A model generated the notes under the pieces. That model was given only the letters and a program-made list of their open reading frames with translations. It made no database searches and was not told the origin of the DNA. Position numbers and translations under genes: made by a program. A stretch of DNA of 64,000 nucleotides from positions 1 to 64,000 of the forward strand of contig CAYPCQ010000021.1 of the NCBI GenBank assembly GCA_964409245.1, written 5' to 3'. This stretch comes from CAIMWS01 sp964409245. GTDB taxonomy: Bacteria; Verrucomicrobiota; Verrucomicrobiia; Limisphaerales; UBA1319. Numbering within the stretch: position 1 is the stretch's first letter; each line of letters starts with the position of its first letter. This document shows positions 1-8,562 of this stretch, one piece after another.

Positions 1-77
1 GCTAAATGTGCCTAATGTTGATTTTCTAAAACCCTAAAAAGTGCAAAAGTTCACAGGATCGCCAAATCGAGGATCTG

Positions 78-479
78 GTGGAGTACATGGAGGTTGTCAC
101 CTGCCGGCCCCATGTATATATCATCCGCAAGGGCGAGCATGGCGATTCTCTATTCCTGGTGCTCGAGGGCGAAGTGCGAGCCCGGCTTCTGCTGGATGGC
201 CAGGAGACCGTGGTGGCGACCATTGGCGCCGGTGGTTTTTTCGGGGAGGTGTCCCTCCTCGATGAAGGCCCGCGCTCAGCGGATGTGATTTCCAACGAAA
301 AATGTGTGCTCCTGAAACTGACGGCTGAATCCTTCCAGCGCTTGAAAAACACCAAACCGGAACTGGCCCTGTCCTTTCTGGCCGGCCTTGGTAAAACGAT
401 CGTCGGCCGCCTGCGGATCATCACCAAACGATACCATGATTCCTACCAGCTCTTGAATTCGCTGAGCCCGGAAGATTAG
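78..479 (+). CDS. Cyclic nucleotide-binding domain protein (Crp/Fnr-type sensor domain only)
   Basis: The 133-residue product is a single cNMP-binding beta-barrel. The GDSLFLVLEGEV strand pair, the GGFFGEVSLLDEGPRSADV phosphate-binding cassette and a C-terminal helix (about residues 88-125) are visible. No helix-turn-helix follows, so it is not a complete Crp/Fnr regulator. Stand-alone domains of this kind serve as ligand-sensing subunits or act through unknown partners. The start is GTG, with GAGG five bases upstream. The frame is closed by a TAA at 27-29, and no ATG, GTG or TTG lies between that stop and 78. The usual N-terminal helix of the domain seems shortened, so a frameshift or assembly edge in the AT-rich first 50 bases is possible. 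Fold is clear; role unknown. Confidence 0.75.
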   Translation: MEYMEVVTCRPHVYIIRKGEHGDSLFLVLEGEVRARLLLDGQETVVATIGAGGFFGEVSLLDEGPRSADVISNEKCVLLKLTAESFQRLKNTKPELALSFLAGLGKTIVGRLRIITKRYHDSYQLLNSLSPED

Positions 480-510
480 CACTGCGCCATGCCTTCGGAC
501 TACTCCATCC

Positions 511-529
511 GCCCGTCCGCGCGGCGGGC
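511..529. terminator. Possible GC-rich stem-loop between convergent genes
   Basis: GCCCG at 511-515 pairs with CGGGC at 525-529, with CCGC/GCGG continuing inward. It lies between the convergent ends of the cNMP-domain gene and the beta-helix gene. The T run after it is short (CCTTTAA), so termination is uncertain. Confidence 0.3.
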
Positions 530-555
530 CGGGCCTTTAAATCCGGTTTTCTGCT

Positions 556-2625
556 TTACTCCACGGCCAGCCCATCCAGCCAGATATTGAAAGGATCTCC
601 ACCCCAGGAATCCAGGGACAGGCTCAAGGCATCGATATGGTTCAGATCTGCCTGGCCGCTTTTGGTGACCGTCCAAGCCGGGCTGCCAGCCAGCGGAATG
701 ACCACCGGCATCCACAGCCAGCGGGCTTCGCTGTGCGGAGGATCATTCAGCAAGTTGGCATCTTTGGCCGGCTTGAACTCCAGCCGGCCGGCTGGCCCCA
801 TCAGCCGCAATACGGGGCCCGCATTTTGAAAACCGGGCAAATTGGGATTTTGCGCTTTGATCCAGAAACGGATTTCCTTGCGGCCGCCCCAGCGCCAGCC
901 AGCCTTGCGGGAGGCGGGATAGATGATCGTGGCGTAAGCACCCGGGTAAGGGTCCGGGGTGAAACGCAGGCAGCGATTACCGATCAGCCCGGGAGCCTCG
1001 TCCGCGAAACTCACCCGGCCCCGGCCCTGCTCATTCAATTCCAGCTCATACCCCCACAGATTGGCCTGGCCCTCCGTCCCCAATTCTTCAGCCACGGGTT
1101 TCACCACCAGCAAGTCGCGCCAGGCCAGATCCGCGAGCGCGCCATTGTCCACCGTCAGCCCCAGCCGGTAAAAGCCCGGCTGATCGAACGTCCGCTCAAA
1201 AACCGGGGACTCCCCGGCCTGGGTATCCAGGCACCATCGAAAACGCAGTGGTTGCCCGCCGTGGTCGCGGCTTGCGGAAGCGTCGAACCGGCCCGGCTGG
1301 CCCGCAAAAACCACCTCCGGCCCGGAGATTTTGGCGGCCGGGGCGATGACCAGTCCCGGCGCCGGGGCCAATTCCACCCAGCGCGTATTGTCGGCCAGGT
1401 AGTTGCCCGCAGGATTGTTCGTTATTTCATTGGCGGCCAGACAAATGGAGTCTCCCCTGCGCCCCCAAATTCCAAACCGGTTGTTGGCCATCCGGTTGCG
1501 CTGGACAATCCAGTGCTCCGTTCGCCAGCCACGCCCCTGGGACTGGACATCGCCCCGAAAGGCAAGGCCCGCCCCGTTGTTATCGTGGAGGTTATTGCCG
1601 TCGATGATGGTGTGGCTGGCAGGCCCGCCCACGATCACCAGTCCACCATGCCCGAACCCGGGCTCGGGCGCATTATGGAAACCGTTGGTTAATCCATTGA
1701 AGGCCGCTTCATTGCCGATCAGGACCGTGTGGTCGCTGCCCCCCAGCCAGAATCCGTAGCTCCCATGATTGGCCCGGTTGCGGATGAAGGTATTGCCTGG
1801 GCTCCACGATTCCACACAGTTATTGTTGGCAAACGAGGTGTCGTTTTCGATGAACACATTGCCCCGTGAAATCCAGCGGTTCAGCGGCCGGATAAAAACA
1901 CCATCCCCGCCGTGGGTGATATCATTGCCAAACCAATAATTATCGTCGGAACCGGTCTCAATCAGCACACAGGTTGAATCACGGGCGTGCACCTCCCCGG
2001 CGGCGCGGTCAATGCGCAAGCCGTAGGACAGATTGTTGTTCAGAAATCGGTTGCGGGAGGATTTCCAAAGCTTGGCACACGTGTTTGAGCAATGGGAAAA
2101 ATCATTGCGGTCCACCAGGTTGTCCTCTGCTTCCACCAGGTGCAGCCCGTCCCAAACCCGGTTCGCCCGGTTATGCTGAAACACGCACTGTTTCACCCGC
2201 TCACATAAAATGCCCCCGCGCGGAGGCAGTTCCCCCCAACCGTGTTTGGGATTGTGGTAATTATCGGAAAAATCGCAGCCCGTAACGGAAGCCGCCCGCA
2301 CGTCCCGCAAAACCAGGCCGGTGGCAAAACCGTGCGCCTGGATGTTCTTGATCACCACACCCGTCCCTCCCTCCACGAGGATGCCAATGCCCGCGGCGGC
2401 GCAGGATTCCGCATCCCCAGCCTGCCCGGGGCCAGCCAGCGTGGCGTTTCGCCCATCAATCGTCACGTGGCTGGCACGAACCACCAACCGCGCGGAAACC
2501 GTGGCGCCTGGCTCCAGCGCAAAATCATTGGTCACCACAATTTCCCGCACCGGGGCAGCCATGGCCGCCGCCACCCCCAGCCCGATCCAAAGGCACACGG
2601 AAATGAGGCGGCCTTGGCCCGCCAT
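556..2625 (-). CDS. Secreted right-handed parallel beta-helix protein with PKD-like domain
   Basis: A 689-residue exported protein. The ATG at 2625 was chosen because it is followed at once by a signal peptide (LISVCLWIGLGVAAAMA) and preceded by a GGAAAG motif; the open frame continues upstream without coding character. Residues about 30-420 carry NosD/pectate-lyase-like coils with repeated N-rich turns (GNDITHGGDGVFI, NRANHGSYGFWLGG, GNNLHDNNGAGLAF). About 440-520 resembles a PKD fold (FDASASRDHGGQPLRFRW). The C-terminal 150 residues look like a beta-sandwich ending in WLDGLAVE. Parallel beta-helix proteins often bind or cleave polysaccharides, but no catalytic residues could be assigned. 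It converges with the upstream plus-strand gene and diverges from fabG. Confidence 0.8.
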   Translation of the reverse strand: MAGQGRLISVCLWIGLGVAAAMAAPVREIVVTNDFALEPGATVSARLVVRASHVTIDGRNATLAGPGQAGDAESCAAAGIGILVEGGTGVVIKNIQAHGFATGLVLRDVRAASVTGCDFSDNYHNPKHGWGELPPRGGILCERVKQCVFQHNRANRVWDGLHLVEAEDNLVDRNDFSHCSNTCAKLWKSSRNRFLNNNLSYGLRIDRAAGEVHARDSTCVLIETGSDDNYWFGNDITHGGDGVFIRPLNRWISRGNVFIENDTSFANNNCVESWSPGNTFIRNRANHGSYGFWLGGSDHTVLIGNEAAFNGLTNGFHNAPEPGFGHGGLVIVGGPASHTIIDGNNLHDNNGAGLAFRGDVQSQGRGWRTEHWIVQRNRMANNRFGIWGRRGDSICLAANEITNNPAGNYLADNTRWVELAPAPGLVIAPAAKISGPEVVFAGQPGRFDASASRDHGGQPLRFRWCLDTQAGESPVFERTFDQPGFYRLGLTVDNGALADLAWRDLLVVKPVAEELGTEGQANLWGYELELNEQGRGRVSFADEAPGLIGNRCLRFTPDPYPGAYATIIYPASRKAGWRWGGRKEIRFWIKAQNPNLPGFQNAGPVLRLMGPAGRLEFKPAKDANLLNDPPHSEARWLWMPVVIPLAGSPAWTVTKSGQADLNHIDALSLSLDSWGGDPFNIWLDGLAVE

Positions 2626-2793
2626 CTTTCCGGATCCCAAATGCGCAAATCCTATCATTGGCTCATCATCCAACCCCGCCGGAGAGGCGTCAATATTCCT
2701 TTGCTGACTGTCCAGCGCCGGCGCCCTTTGGCTGCCCGCCATTTCTTTCCTGGATTGACATCCCCCGGTGTTTGCGGCAAATGGGCGCAGAAT

Positions 2794-3537
2794 ATGAGCA
2801 TTCTTGCCAATCAGGTGGCGGTGGTGACGGGCGCTGGACGCGGCATTGGCCGGGCTATCGCGCTGAAATTCGCCGAGGAGGGCGCGGACGTGGTGTGCGT
2901 TTCGCGGACCGCGGATAACGCTGGCCGGGTCAGCGCCGAAATTTCGGCCCTGGGCCGCAAAAGCTGGGCCCACGCGGTGGATGTGGCGGATGGCAGGGCG
3001 GTGACCGAAGCGGCGGAAAAAATTTTGGCGGAGGCGGGCAAGGTGGATATCCTGGTCAACAACGCTGGGGTCACCCGGGACGGGCTTATCATGCGGATGA
3101 GCGAAGCGGATTGGGATACTGTGGTGGACACCAACTTGAAGGGCGCCTTCCTGTTCACCAAAGCCTTGGTCCGCTCGTTTATGAAGCAACGCTCGGGACG
3201 GATCATCAACGTGGCTTCCATTGCCGGCATCATCGGCAATGCCGGCCAGGCCAATTACGCGGCCAGCAAGGCCGGGCTGATCGGATTCACCAAATCCATC
3301 GCCCGGGAACTGGCCACCCGGGGCATCACCGCCAACGTGCTCGCGCCCGGCTTTACGGACACTGATATGACCGCCGCGCTCAACGAGGATATCCGGGGCG
3401 AGGTGCTCAAGAAGATTCCTTTGAACGCTTTTGGCCAACCGGAGGACATGGCGGCCGCCGCACTATTCCTGGCCAGCCCTGGGGCCCGTTATGTCACGGG
3501 CCAAGTCCTGGCAGTAGACGGTGGGCTCTCGATGTAA
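2794..3537 (+). CDS. fabG: 3-oxoacyl-[acyl-carrier-protein] reductase FabG
   Basis: Reduces 3-oxoacyl-ACP to 3-hydroxyacyl-ACP with NADPH in type II fatty-acid synthesis, in the cytoplasm. The 247-residue length is exactly typical. The Rossmann motif TGAGRGIG is at residues 12-19, NNAG at 89-92, and the catalytic Ser142, Tyr155 and Lys159 of the YxxxK site are present. VDGGLSM closes the protein as in most FabG proteins. The ATG at 2794 gives the canonical N-terminus; longer frames upstream overlap the divergent beta-helix gene. acpP and fabF follow on the same strand after 234 bases with their own promoter-like element, so the functional linkage is strong even if the three genes are not one transcript. 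Confidence 0.95.
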   Translation: MSILANQVAVVTGAGRGIGRAIALKFAEEGADVVCVSRTADNAGRVSAEISALGRKSWAHAVDVADGRAVTEAAEKILAEAGKVDILVNNAGVTRDGLIMRMSEADWDTVVDTNLKGAFLFTKALVRSFMKQRSGRIINVASIAGIIGNAGQANYAASKAGLIGFTKSIARELATRGITANVLAPGFTDTDMTAALNEDIRGEVLKKIPLNAFGQPEDMAAAALFLASPGARYVTGQVLAVDGGLSM

Positions 3538-3705
3538 GGGAACGGCCCCTCGCCGAGTCCCGAGGGCGGCGGATGGAAATTCAGGCTGGACACGTGTGCC
3601 GGAAGCCGTTAGACACGAACCCGTTAAACGTGTTTACTATGGCCTAATCGCAGTCCCCTCCCCGGCCGGTTTTGCACGGGGCTTGAAAAAAAATGGAATA
3701 GGGGC

Positions 3706-3734
3706 TTGACGCTTTTAAAGGCGTTGTTTAGACA
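3706..3734 (+). promoter_or_regulatory. Sigma70-like promoter for acpP
   Basis: TTGACG at 3706-3711 and TAGACA at 3729-3734 are separated by 17 bases. They stand about 40 bases before the acpP start in an otherwise non-coding 234-base gap. This fits strong, separate expression of the acyl carrier protein. The rest of the gap holds a short hairpin (CCCTCG/CGAGGG, 3547-3566) without a T run. Confidence 0.6.
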
Positions 3735-3771
3735 CGCCTGTCGTAGAATAAAATCAGAAATGGAGATTAGC

Positions 3772-4014
3772 ATGGCGGAAAAAACGGTAGAACAGAAAGT
3801 CAGAGATATCATTGTCGATCAACTCGGCGTGAACGCGGATCAAGTCACCAATGAGGCGAAATTCATTGAGGATCTGGGGGCGGACTCGCTGGACACGGTG
3901 GAGTTGATTATGGCCTTGGAAGAAGAGTTTGGCATCGAAGTGCCCGATGACGAAGCCGAGAAGCTCCAAAGCGTCGGAGATGTCATCAAGTACATCGAAG
4001 AGAACCAGGCTTAA
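3772..4014 (+). CDS. acpP: Acyl carrier protein
   Basis: Carries growing acyl chains on a 4'-phosphopantetheine arm for fatty-acid and lipid A synthesis. The 80-residue acidic protein has the ADSLDTVE signature, with the attachment serine at Ser39, and the conserved EEEFGIEVPDDEAEKLQSVG segment. The ATG at 3772 has GGAG at 3762-3765, so it is preferred to the ATG at 3760. A promoter-like element lies upstream and an intrinsic terminator just downstream. acpP is therefore probably transcribed largely by itself, as expected for one of the most abundant cell proteins. Confidence 0.97.
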   Translation: MAEKTVEQKVRDIIVDQLGVNADQVTNEAKFIEDLGADSLDTVELIMALEEEFGIEVPDDEAEKLQSVGDVIKYIEENQA

Positions 4015-4032
4015 TCCGGCGGTTTGATTTCC

Positions 4033-4073
4033 AAGGCAGTGACGGCTTTGTGTAAAGCAGCCGCTGCCTTTTT
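4033..4073 (+). terminator. Intrinsic terminator between acpP and fabF
   Basis: AAGGCAG (4033-4039) pairs with CTGCCTT (4064-4070) and CGGC (4043-4046) with GCCG (4060-4063). A T run occupies 4069-4073. The hairpin ends ten bases before the fabF ATG, so it should reduce read-through from acpP into fabF. Confidence 0.75.
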
Positions 4074-4082
4074 CGTTTAGCT

Positions 4083-5342
4083 ATGGCAAATAATTGGGTG
4101 GATCGAAGAGTGGTTATCACCGGTTTGGGGGCTGTCACCCCGCTGGGTAACGATGTGGCGTCTTTCTGGCAAAACCTCGTGGCGGGCCAGTGCGGTGTTG
4201 ATCGCATCACTGCCTTCGACCCCTCCGCTTTCGACTGCCAGATTGCGGCGGAGGTAAAGAACTTCGATCCCGGTCCCGCCCTGCCTTCCCCCAAGGAATT
4301 GCGGCGCACTGACCGGTTCACTCAATTTGCCGTCACCGCCGGACGGGAAGCGCTATTAGACTCCGGCCTGGACTTGGACAAAACCAATCGCGATGAAGTG
4401 GGCGCCTTCATCGGCTCCGGCATTGGCGGGCTATACACCACGACTGAGCAGCACCAGGTATTGCTCAATAAAGGCCCTGGGCGTTTGTCCCCGTTCATGA
4501 TCCCGATGTTGATCCTCAACATGGGTTCCGGGCTCTTCTCCATGTATCACAAGCTGCGCGGCCCGAATCTGGCCACCTGCACCGCCTGTGCCACCTCCAC
4601 CCATGCCATCGGCGAAGCCTGGCGCACCATAAAAATGGGCGACGCCTCCGTCATGTTCGCCGGCGGAGCAGAATCGACCATCATCCCCCTGGGTATCGGC
4701 GGTTTTTGCGCCATGCGTGCCATGAGCACCCGCAATCAGGATCCCAAGCATGCTTCACGGCCTTTTGATGCCGGGCGCGATGGATTTGTGATGGGGGAAG
4801 GCTCGGGGGTGCTGGTGCTTGAGGAACTGGAACATGCCCGCCGCCGGGGAGCCCGGATTTACGGCGAATTGATCGGCTATGGCAACACTGCCGACGCTTA
4901 TCATCTGACATCCCCCTCCCCGGAAGGTGAAGGCGCCGCCCGCTGCATGCGGATGGCCTTGCGTTCCGCCGGCCTTGCCCCGGAGGCGGTTTCCTACGTT
5001 AACACCCACGGCACTTCCACCCCGCAGGGCGACATTTGCGAAACCCAGGCCCTCAAGACCGTGTTCGGAGAGCATGCCCGGAAGTTCGCGGTGAACTCCA
5101 CCAAGGGTGCCACTGGGCACATGCTGGGCGCGGCCGGGGCGGTGGAATTGATCGTCTGCCTCCAGGCCATCCAGAACAACCTGGTTCCGCCCACGATCAA
5201 CTATGAAACTCCCGACCCGCTATGCGACTTGGATTATGTCCCCAACGCCGCCCGGGAAACGAAAGTGGACGTAGTCTTGAATAATTCCTTTGGTTTTGGC
5301 GGCCACAATGCCTCGCTGATTGCCCGCCGCATGGTTGACTAA
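4083..5342 (+). CDS. fabF: Beta-ketoacyl-ACP synthase II FabF
   Basis: Condenses malonyl-ACP with acyl-ACP during fatty-acid elongation. The 419 residues match the family length. The Cys-His-His triad is visible: Cys169 in CTACATSTHAIG, His309 in NTHGTSTPQGD and His346 in KGATGHMLGAAGA. The FGFGGHNAS loop is at about residues 403-411. No clear Shine-Dalgarno sequence precedes the ATG; the acpP terminator lies immediately upstream, so FabF is probably made from read-through transcripts in far smaller amounts than ACP. fabG and acpP upstream complete a classic fab cluster, although fabD and fabH are absent from the window. Confidence 0.96.
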   Translation: MANNWVDRRVVITGLGAVTPLGNDVASFWQNLVAGQCGVDRITAFDPSAFDCQIAAEVKNFDPGPALPSPKELRRTDRFTQFAVTAGREALLDSGLDLDKTNRDEVGAFIGSGIGGLYTTTEQHQVLLNKGPGRLSPFMIPMLILNMGSGLFSMYHKLRGPNLATCTACATSTHAIGEAWRTIKMGDASVMFAGGAESTIIPLGIGGFCAMRAMSTRNQDPKHASRPFDAGRDGFVMGEGSGVLVLEELEHARRRGARIYGELIGYGNTADAYHLTSPSPEGEGAARCMRMALRSAGLAPEAVSYVNTHGTSTPQGDICETQALKTVFGEHARKFAVNSTKGATGHMLGAAGAVELIVCLQAIQNNLVPPTINYETPDPLCDLDYVPNAARETKVDVVLNNSFGFGGHNASLIARRMVD

Positions 5343-5381
5343 AACGGGATTTCGATCCCTGAAATTGTTGGACTTCGCATC

Positions 5382-7466
5382 ATGAAAGCATGGGTGATAT
5401 TTCTTTCCACCCTGGCGGGCTTGGGTGTTTCCGCCTGGGCGGCGGCCCCCGTCCCGGCGCCGCGGCCAGTGGTTGAATTTGCCGGCATCACCGTCACCCC
5501 CCACGTGCGAGCCGCCGGCCTGCGTTACCACCTCCAACACAATCCCGACCTGGGGGCGCGCGTCCAATTATTCCTCCGCAACCCGGCCCCCGTCGAAGCT
5601 GGCTCGAACGCCATTTTCAATTGCAATGCGGTGCTGTTCGACGAAAAGGAAGCCCAGCGCTTGATCCAAGATGAGGACTGGGCCTGGCATGACACCCCCA
5701 GCGCCTGGCGCGAGGCCGAAACCCAGATTCCGCCGGGAGCGATGGTCATCTACCAATTCAATTCCCGCAGCACCCGGTGGAGCGTTGGAAAAAAATTCAC
5801 CTTGAAACTCGTGGATTGGGCAAAAATCCATCGGCAGGAGTTGCCCGTCACCATGGCTGCCCAAGGGGTTTGGATCTCCGCCGTTACCTTTCTCAATGCC
5901 GATGCCGGCCCTCAGCCCGACACCATCATGGTGCATTTGGACAACCAATCCGCCACCGCTGTCCATTTTATAAGCAGCCGCCTTTTCCTGCCCACCAATA
6001 CCGCTAATTCCCGTTTATACTATCCCCAACCGATTTTCGACAGCGTGGTGTCCTACCCTAATGATGGTTTGATTCCCGCCGGCGACAAAGGCGTTCTGCG
6101 GATTCCGGCCGGCCGGCTTCCGCTTTGCTATGCGGCGCTTCAAATCATCATGTCGGATGTCCAGGGGCGCCAGTTTCCACTTTGGGCCCATCTGCGGATC
6201 AAGCGCGACTTTTTCGATATCAGCAATGGATGGGGTCCCAAGGTACCCTCCGCCGCCTCGCCTGCTGCCTGCGAATTATACCTGAAAATGCTCAGCCGGA
6301 TGCATATCAATACGGCGCATTTCATCAATGCGGCTGGATATAGCGATCAACCTGGTCCGCAGGCACTTTCTTCACTTTATCCCTTGCGGCGCTTGGGCAA
6401 ACCGGATCCCATTGCGGATTACGACAAGGACGAGTGGCTGCCGTGGATCCGGGCGGTGGAATTCCTGGGCGAACCGCAGAACGAAAACGGCCCCACCCCG
6501 CGCTTTCCCCAGGCGGTTTGGCAAGCCCTCCAACCCTACACGAAAACCCGTCTGCCAACCACCGTAACCCTCACTGAAGAAGCCTCCTGGAGGCATTATG
6601 CCGGTCTCTCCGATCTGGCCGATTTCAAGGCCTTCCGCCTGGTGGCTCCTTCCACGGATGACTGGCAATCCTACGACCGCTGGGACGGCAAGCCCGTTAA
6701 CTGGGGCGCACCCCTGGAGACCATGGGCGATTATACCCGCTGTTTCCGTGATCTGTGGCGGCCGATGCCCATCGCCGGCTGGTTGCAGGGGCCTTATTGC
6801 GATTGGGAAATCCGCGACAACCGCAAACGCTCCGCCCCCACCGCCGATGAGCTTCGCGTGCTGGCTTACCACGCGCTGGCCAACCGCATCACTTCCGTAT
6901 ATTGGCACGACCTTACTTTGCGTGGTTTGGTCCAATATCGGGATACTATTGACGAATTGACCCGCATCGGCCGTGAAATCCGGATGCTGGAAGACTTTTT
7001 CCTTGAAGGAGACGCCTACCGGACCCTGCACCAGGTCGTTCTTGGCAGACCGGATTGGGACCTGGCCTCGATTGTTTCGCCCCGCGCGGCCTTGCTGTTT
7101 GCCATGGATCTGGACTACCAGGCCGACCGGAACAACCATGTCTTTCAATTTGGCAAGAAGAAGCGGGATGCCATATTCACCTATGATCTGCCCGCCTATT
7201 TGCGCCGCATCAACGACGTGTTCCGCGTGGATGCCGACGGCGTTTATCCCGCCACTTACACCATCAGTGAAGGCACCTTGAAAATCGCCGACAAACAGTC
7301 AAAAGTGGCCATTTACGTGGCCTCTCCTTTCCTGGATATCAGGCCGGCCATGGAGGCCAAACGCAAGGCCCTGCTGGCCGTTGAGCAAACGATCAATTTC
7401 GATCCGGTGACGCGCAACAAGGATTTTGAAATGCTCCGCAACACCACGCGCCAATACGCCCGTTAA
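5382..7466 (+). CDS. Secreted protein of unknown function, possible glycosidase-like fold
   Basis: A 694-residue protein with a clear signal peptide (MKAWVIFLSTLAGLGVSAWA). The N-terminal half (about 40-290) looks like beta-sandwich material. The middle (about 300-600) has an alpha/beta pattern with aromatic-rich strands (WLQGPYCDWEIRD, ITSVYWHDL, FFLEGD) resembling the TIM-barrel-containing secreted hydrolases common in Verrucomicrobiota. I cannot assign catalytic acids or a family. It starts 39 bases after fabF but has no obvious metabolic link to it; an independent promoter is likely. It is followed by 182 bases holding imperfect hairpins and the terminator of the opposing ribosomal operon. 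Confidence 0.7.
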   Translation: MKAWVIFLSTLAGLGVSAWAAAPVPAPRPVVEFAGITVTPHVRAAGLRYHLQHNPDLGARVQLFLRNPAPVEAGSNAIFNCNAVLFDEKEAQRLIQDEDWAWHDTPSAWREAETQIPPGAMVIYQFNSRSTRWSVGKKFTLKLVDWAKIHRQELPVTMAAQGVWISAVTFLNADAGPQPDTIMVHLDNQSATAVHFISSRLFLPTNTANSRLYYPQPIFDSVVSYPNDGLIPAGDKGVLRIPAGRLPLCYAALQIIMSDVQGRQFPLWAHLRIKRDFFDISNGWGPKVPSAASPAACELYLKMLSRMHINTAHFINAAGYSDQPGPQALSSLYPLRRLGKPDPIADYDKDEWLPWIRAVEFLGEPQNENGPTPRFPQAVWQALQPYTKTRLPTTVTLTEEASWRHYAGLSDLADFKAFRLVAPSTDDWQSYDRWDGKPVNWGAPLETMGDYTRCFRDLWRPMPIAGWLQGPYCDWEIRDNRKRSAPTADELRVLAYHALANRITSVYWHDLTLRGLVQYRDTIDELTRIGREIRMLEDFFLEGDAYRTLHQVVLGRPDWDLASIVSPRAALLFAMDLDYQADRNNHVFQFGKKKRDAIFTYDLPAYLRRINDVFRVDADGVYPATYTISEGTLKIADKQSKVAIYVASPFLDIRPAMEAKRKALLAVEQTINFDPVTRNKDFEMLRNTTRQYAR

Positions 7467-7597
7467 GAAACCCGGTTTAATCGCTTGGGGACATCCCTCC
7501 AGCGATCCCCCAAAAACATGGGCAGTTTTGCCCCGTAGCGGATTTTTCCTGGATAACGGCCTTATGAAGCCCTAAAGCCGAAGCCGCCATCCGGGCA

Positions 7598-7628
7598 TAA
7601 AAAAACCCACCGATAAACACCGGCGGGT
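7598..7628 (-). terminator. Intrinsic terminator of the panD-lpxD-rplM-rpsI operon
   Basis: ACCCACCG (7605-7612) pairs with CGGCGGGT (7621-7628), eight pairs with one G-T wobble and an eight-base loop. On the minus strand the stem is followed by seven T residues. It lies 21 bases after the rpsI stop. Confidence 0.85.
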
Positions 7629-7648
7629 TTTGGGGGGAAATTGATGGA

Positions 7649-8050
7649 TTAGCGCTTGCTGAACTGGAAGCGCTTGCGGGCGCCCGGCTGCCCGTATTTC
7701 TTGCGCTCTTTCATACGGGAATCGCGGGTCAAGTAACCTTCAGCCTTCAGCACCGGCCGCAGGCTGATGTCGGCTTCCAGCAAAGCCCGGGCAATGCCAT
7801 GGCGCACCGCGCCAGCCTGGCCACAAGGGCCTCCGCCTTGCACATTCACACGGACATCATATTTGGTGAGGCTTTCCGTGCGTTGCAACGGCTGCATCAC
7901 CAGCGTCCGCAGATCTTCCACGCCAAAATAATTCTCCAGACCGCGACCGTTGATGGTAATTTTTCCAGAGCCGGCGGCCAGACGAACCCGGGCCACAGAC
8001 GTTTTGCGGCGGCCCGTTCCGAGATATTCCTGCACGTTGGTTTCAGACAT
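7649..8050 (-). CDS. rpsI: 30S ribosomal protein S9
   Basis: Small-subunit protein whose C-terminal tail reaches the P-site tRNA. The 133-residue product has the family features: GTGRRKTSVARVRL at the N-terminus, the NVQGGGPCGQAGAVRHGIARAL core and the invariant basic tail ending in FSKR. It starts 14 bases after the rplM stop, the conserved rplM-rpsI pair found across bacteria, and is the last gene before a strong terminator. Confidence 0.97.
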   Translation of the reverse strand: MSETNVQEYLGTGRRKTSVARVRLAAGSGKITINGRGLENYFGVEDLRTLVMQPLQRTESLTKYDVRVNVQGGGPCGQAGAVRHGIARALLEADISLRPVLKAEGYLTRDSRMKERKKYGQPGARKRFQFSKR

Positions 8051-8064
8051 AATAAAAATTCAGA

Positions 8065-8499
8065 TTAATGGGCTGCGGCCAGGCTGCCGGGTTGCTGCGC
8101 CGAATGCGGATGGCTGGCGCCTTTGTAGATTTTCAGCTTGGTAAGCAGACGCGCTCCCAGGCGATTTTTGGGCACCATGCCGGCCACGGCATGTTGGATC
8201 AACCGTTCCGGGAAATTGGCGCGCAACTGGCTGACTGAGCGGTACCTCTCGCCGCCTTTCCAGCCGGAATAAGACATATAACGCTTGTTGTTCTCTTTTT
8301 TGCCAGTCAGAACCACCTTTTCCGCGTTGATGACCACCACAAAATCTCCAGCATCCATGTGGGGAGTGTACACCGGCTTATTCCTTCCGCGCAAGACGTT
8401 GGCAATCTGCACGGCCAACCGCCCCAGCACTGCGCCATCGGCATTGATTACGTGCCACTTACGCTGATCCACATTTATTTTCGGCAAATACGTTTTCAT
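8065..8499 (-). CDS. rplM: 50S ribosomal protein L13
   Basis: Early-assembling large-subunit protein. The 144 residues include the WHVINADGAVLGRLA segment, the DFVVVINAEKVVLTG strand and HAVAGMVPKNRLG, all diagnostic of L13. The C-terminus (residues 126-144) is slightly extended and rich in His, Ser and Ala. It is co-transcribed with rpsI downstream. lpxD lies 63 bases upstream on the same strand, so an additional promoter in that gap is possible. Confidence 0.97.
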   Translation of the reverse strand: MKTYLPKINVDQRKWHVINADGAVLGRLAVQIANVLRGRNKPVYTPHMDAGDFVVVINAEKVVLTGKKENNKRYMSYSGWKGGERYRSVSQLRANFPERLIQHAVAGMVPKNRLGARLLTKLKIYKGASHPHSAQQPGSLAAAH

Positions 8500-8562
8500 C
8501 CAATTTCCAATTCAAAGGTCGCAAACCCTAACAGACACCAGGCGGAAGTCAACATCCAATTC

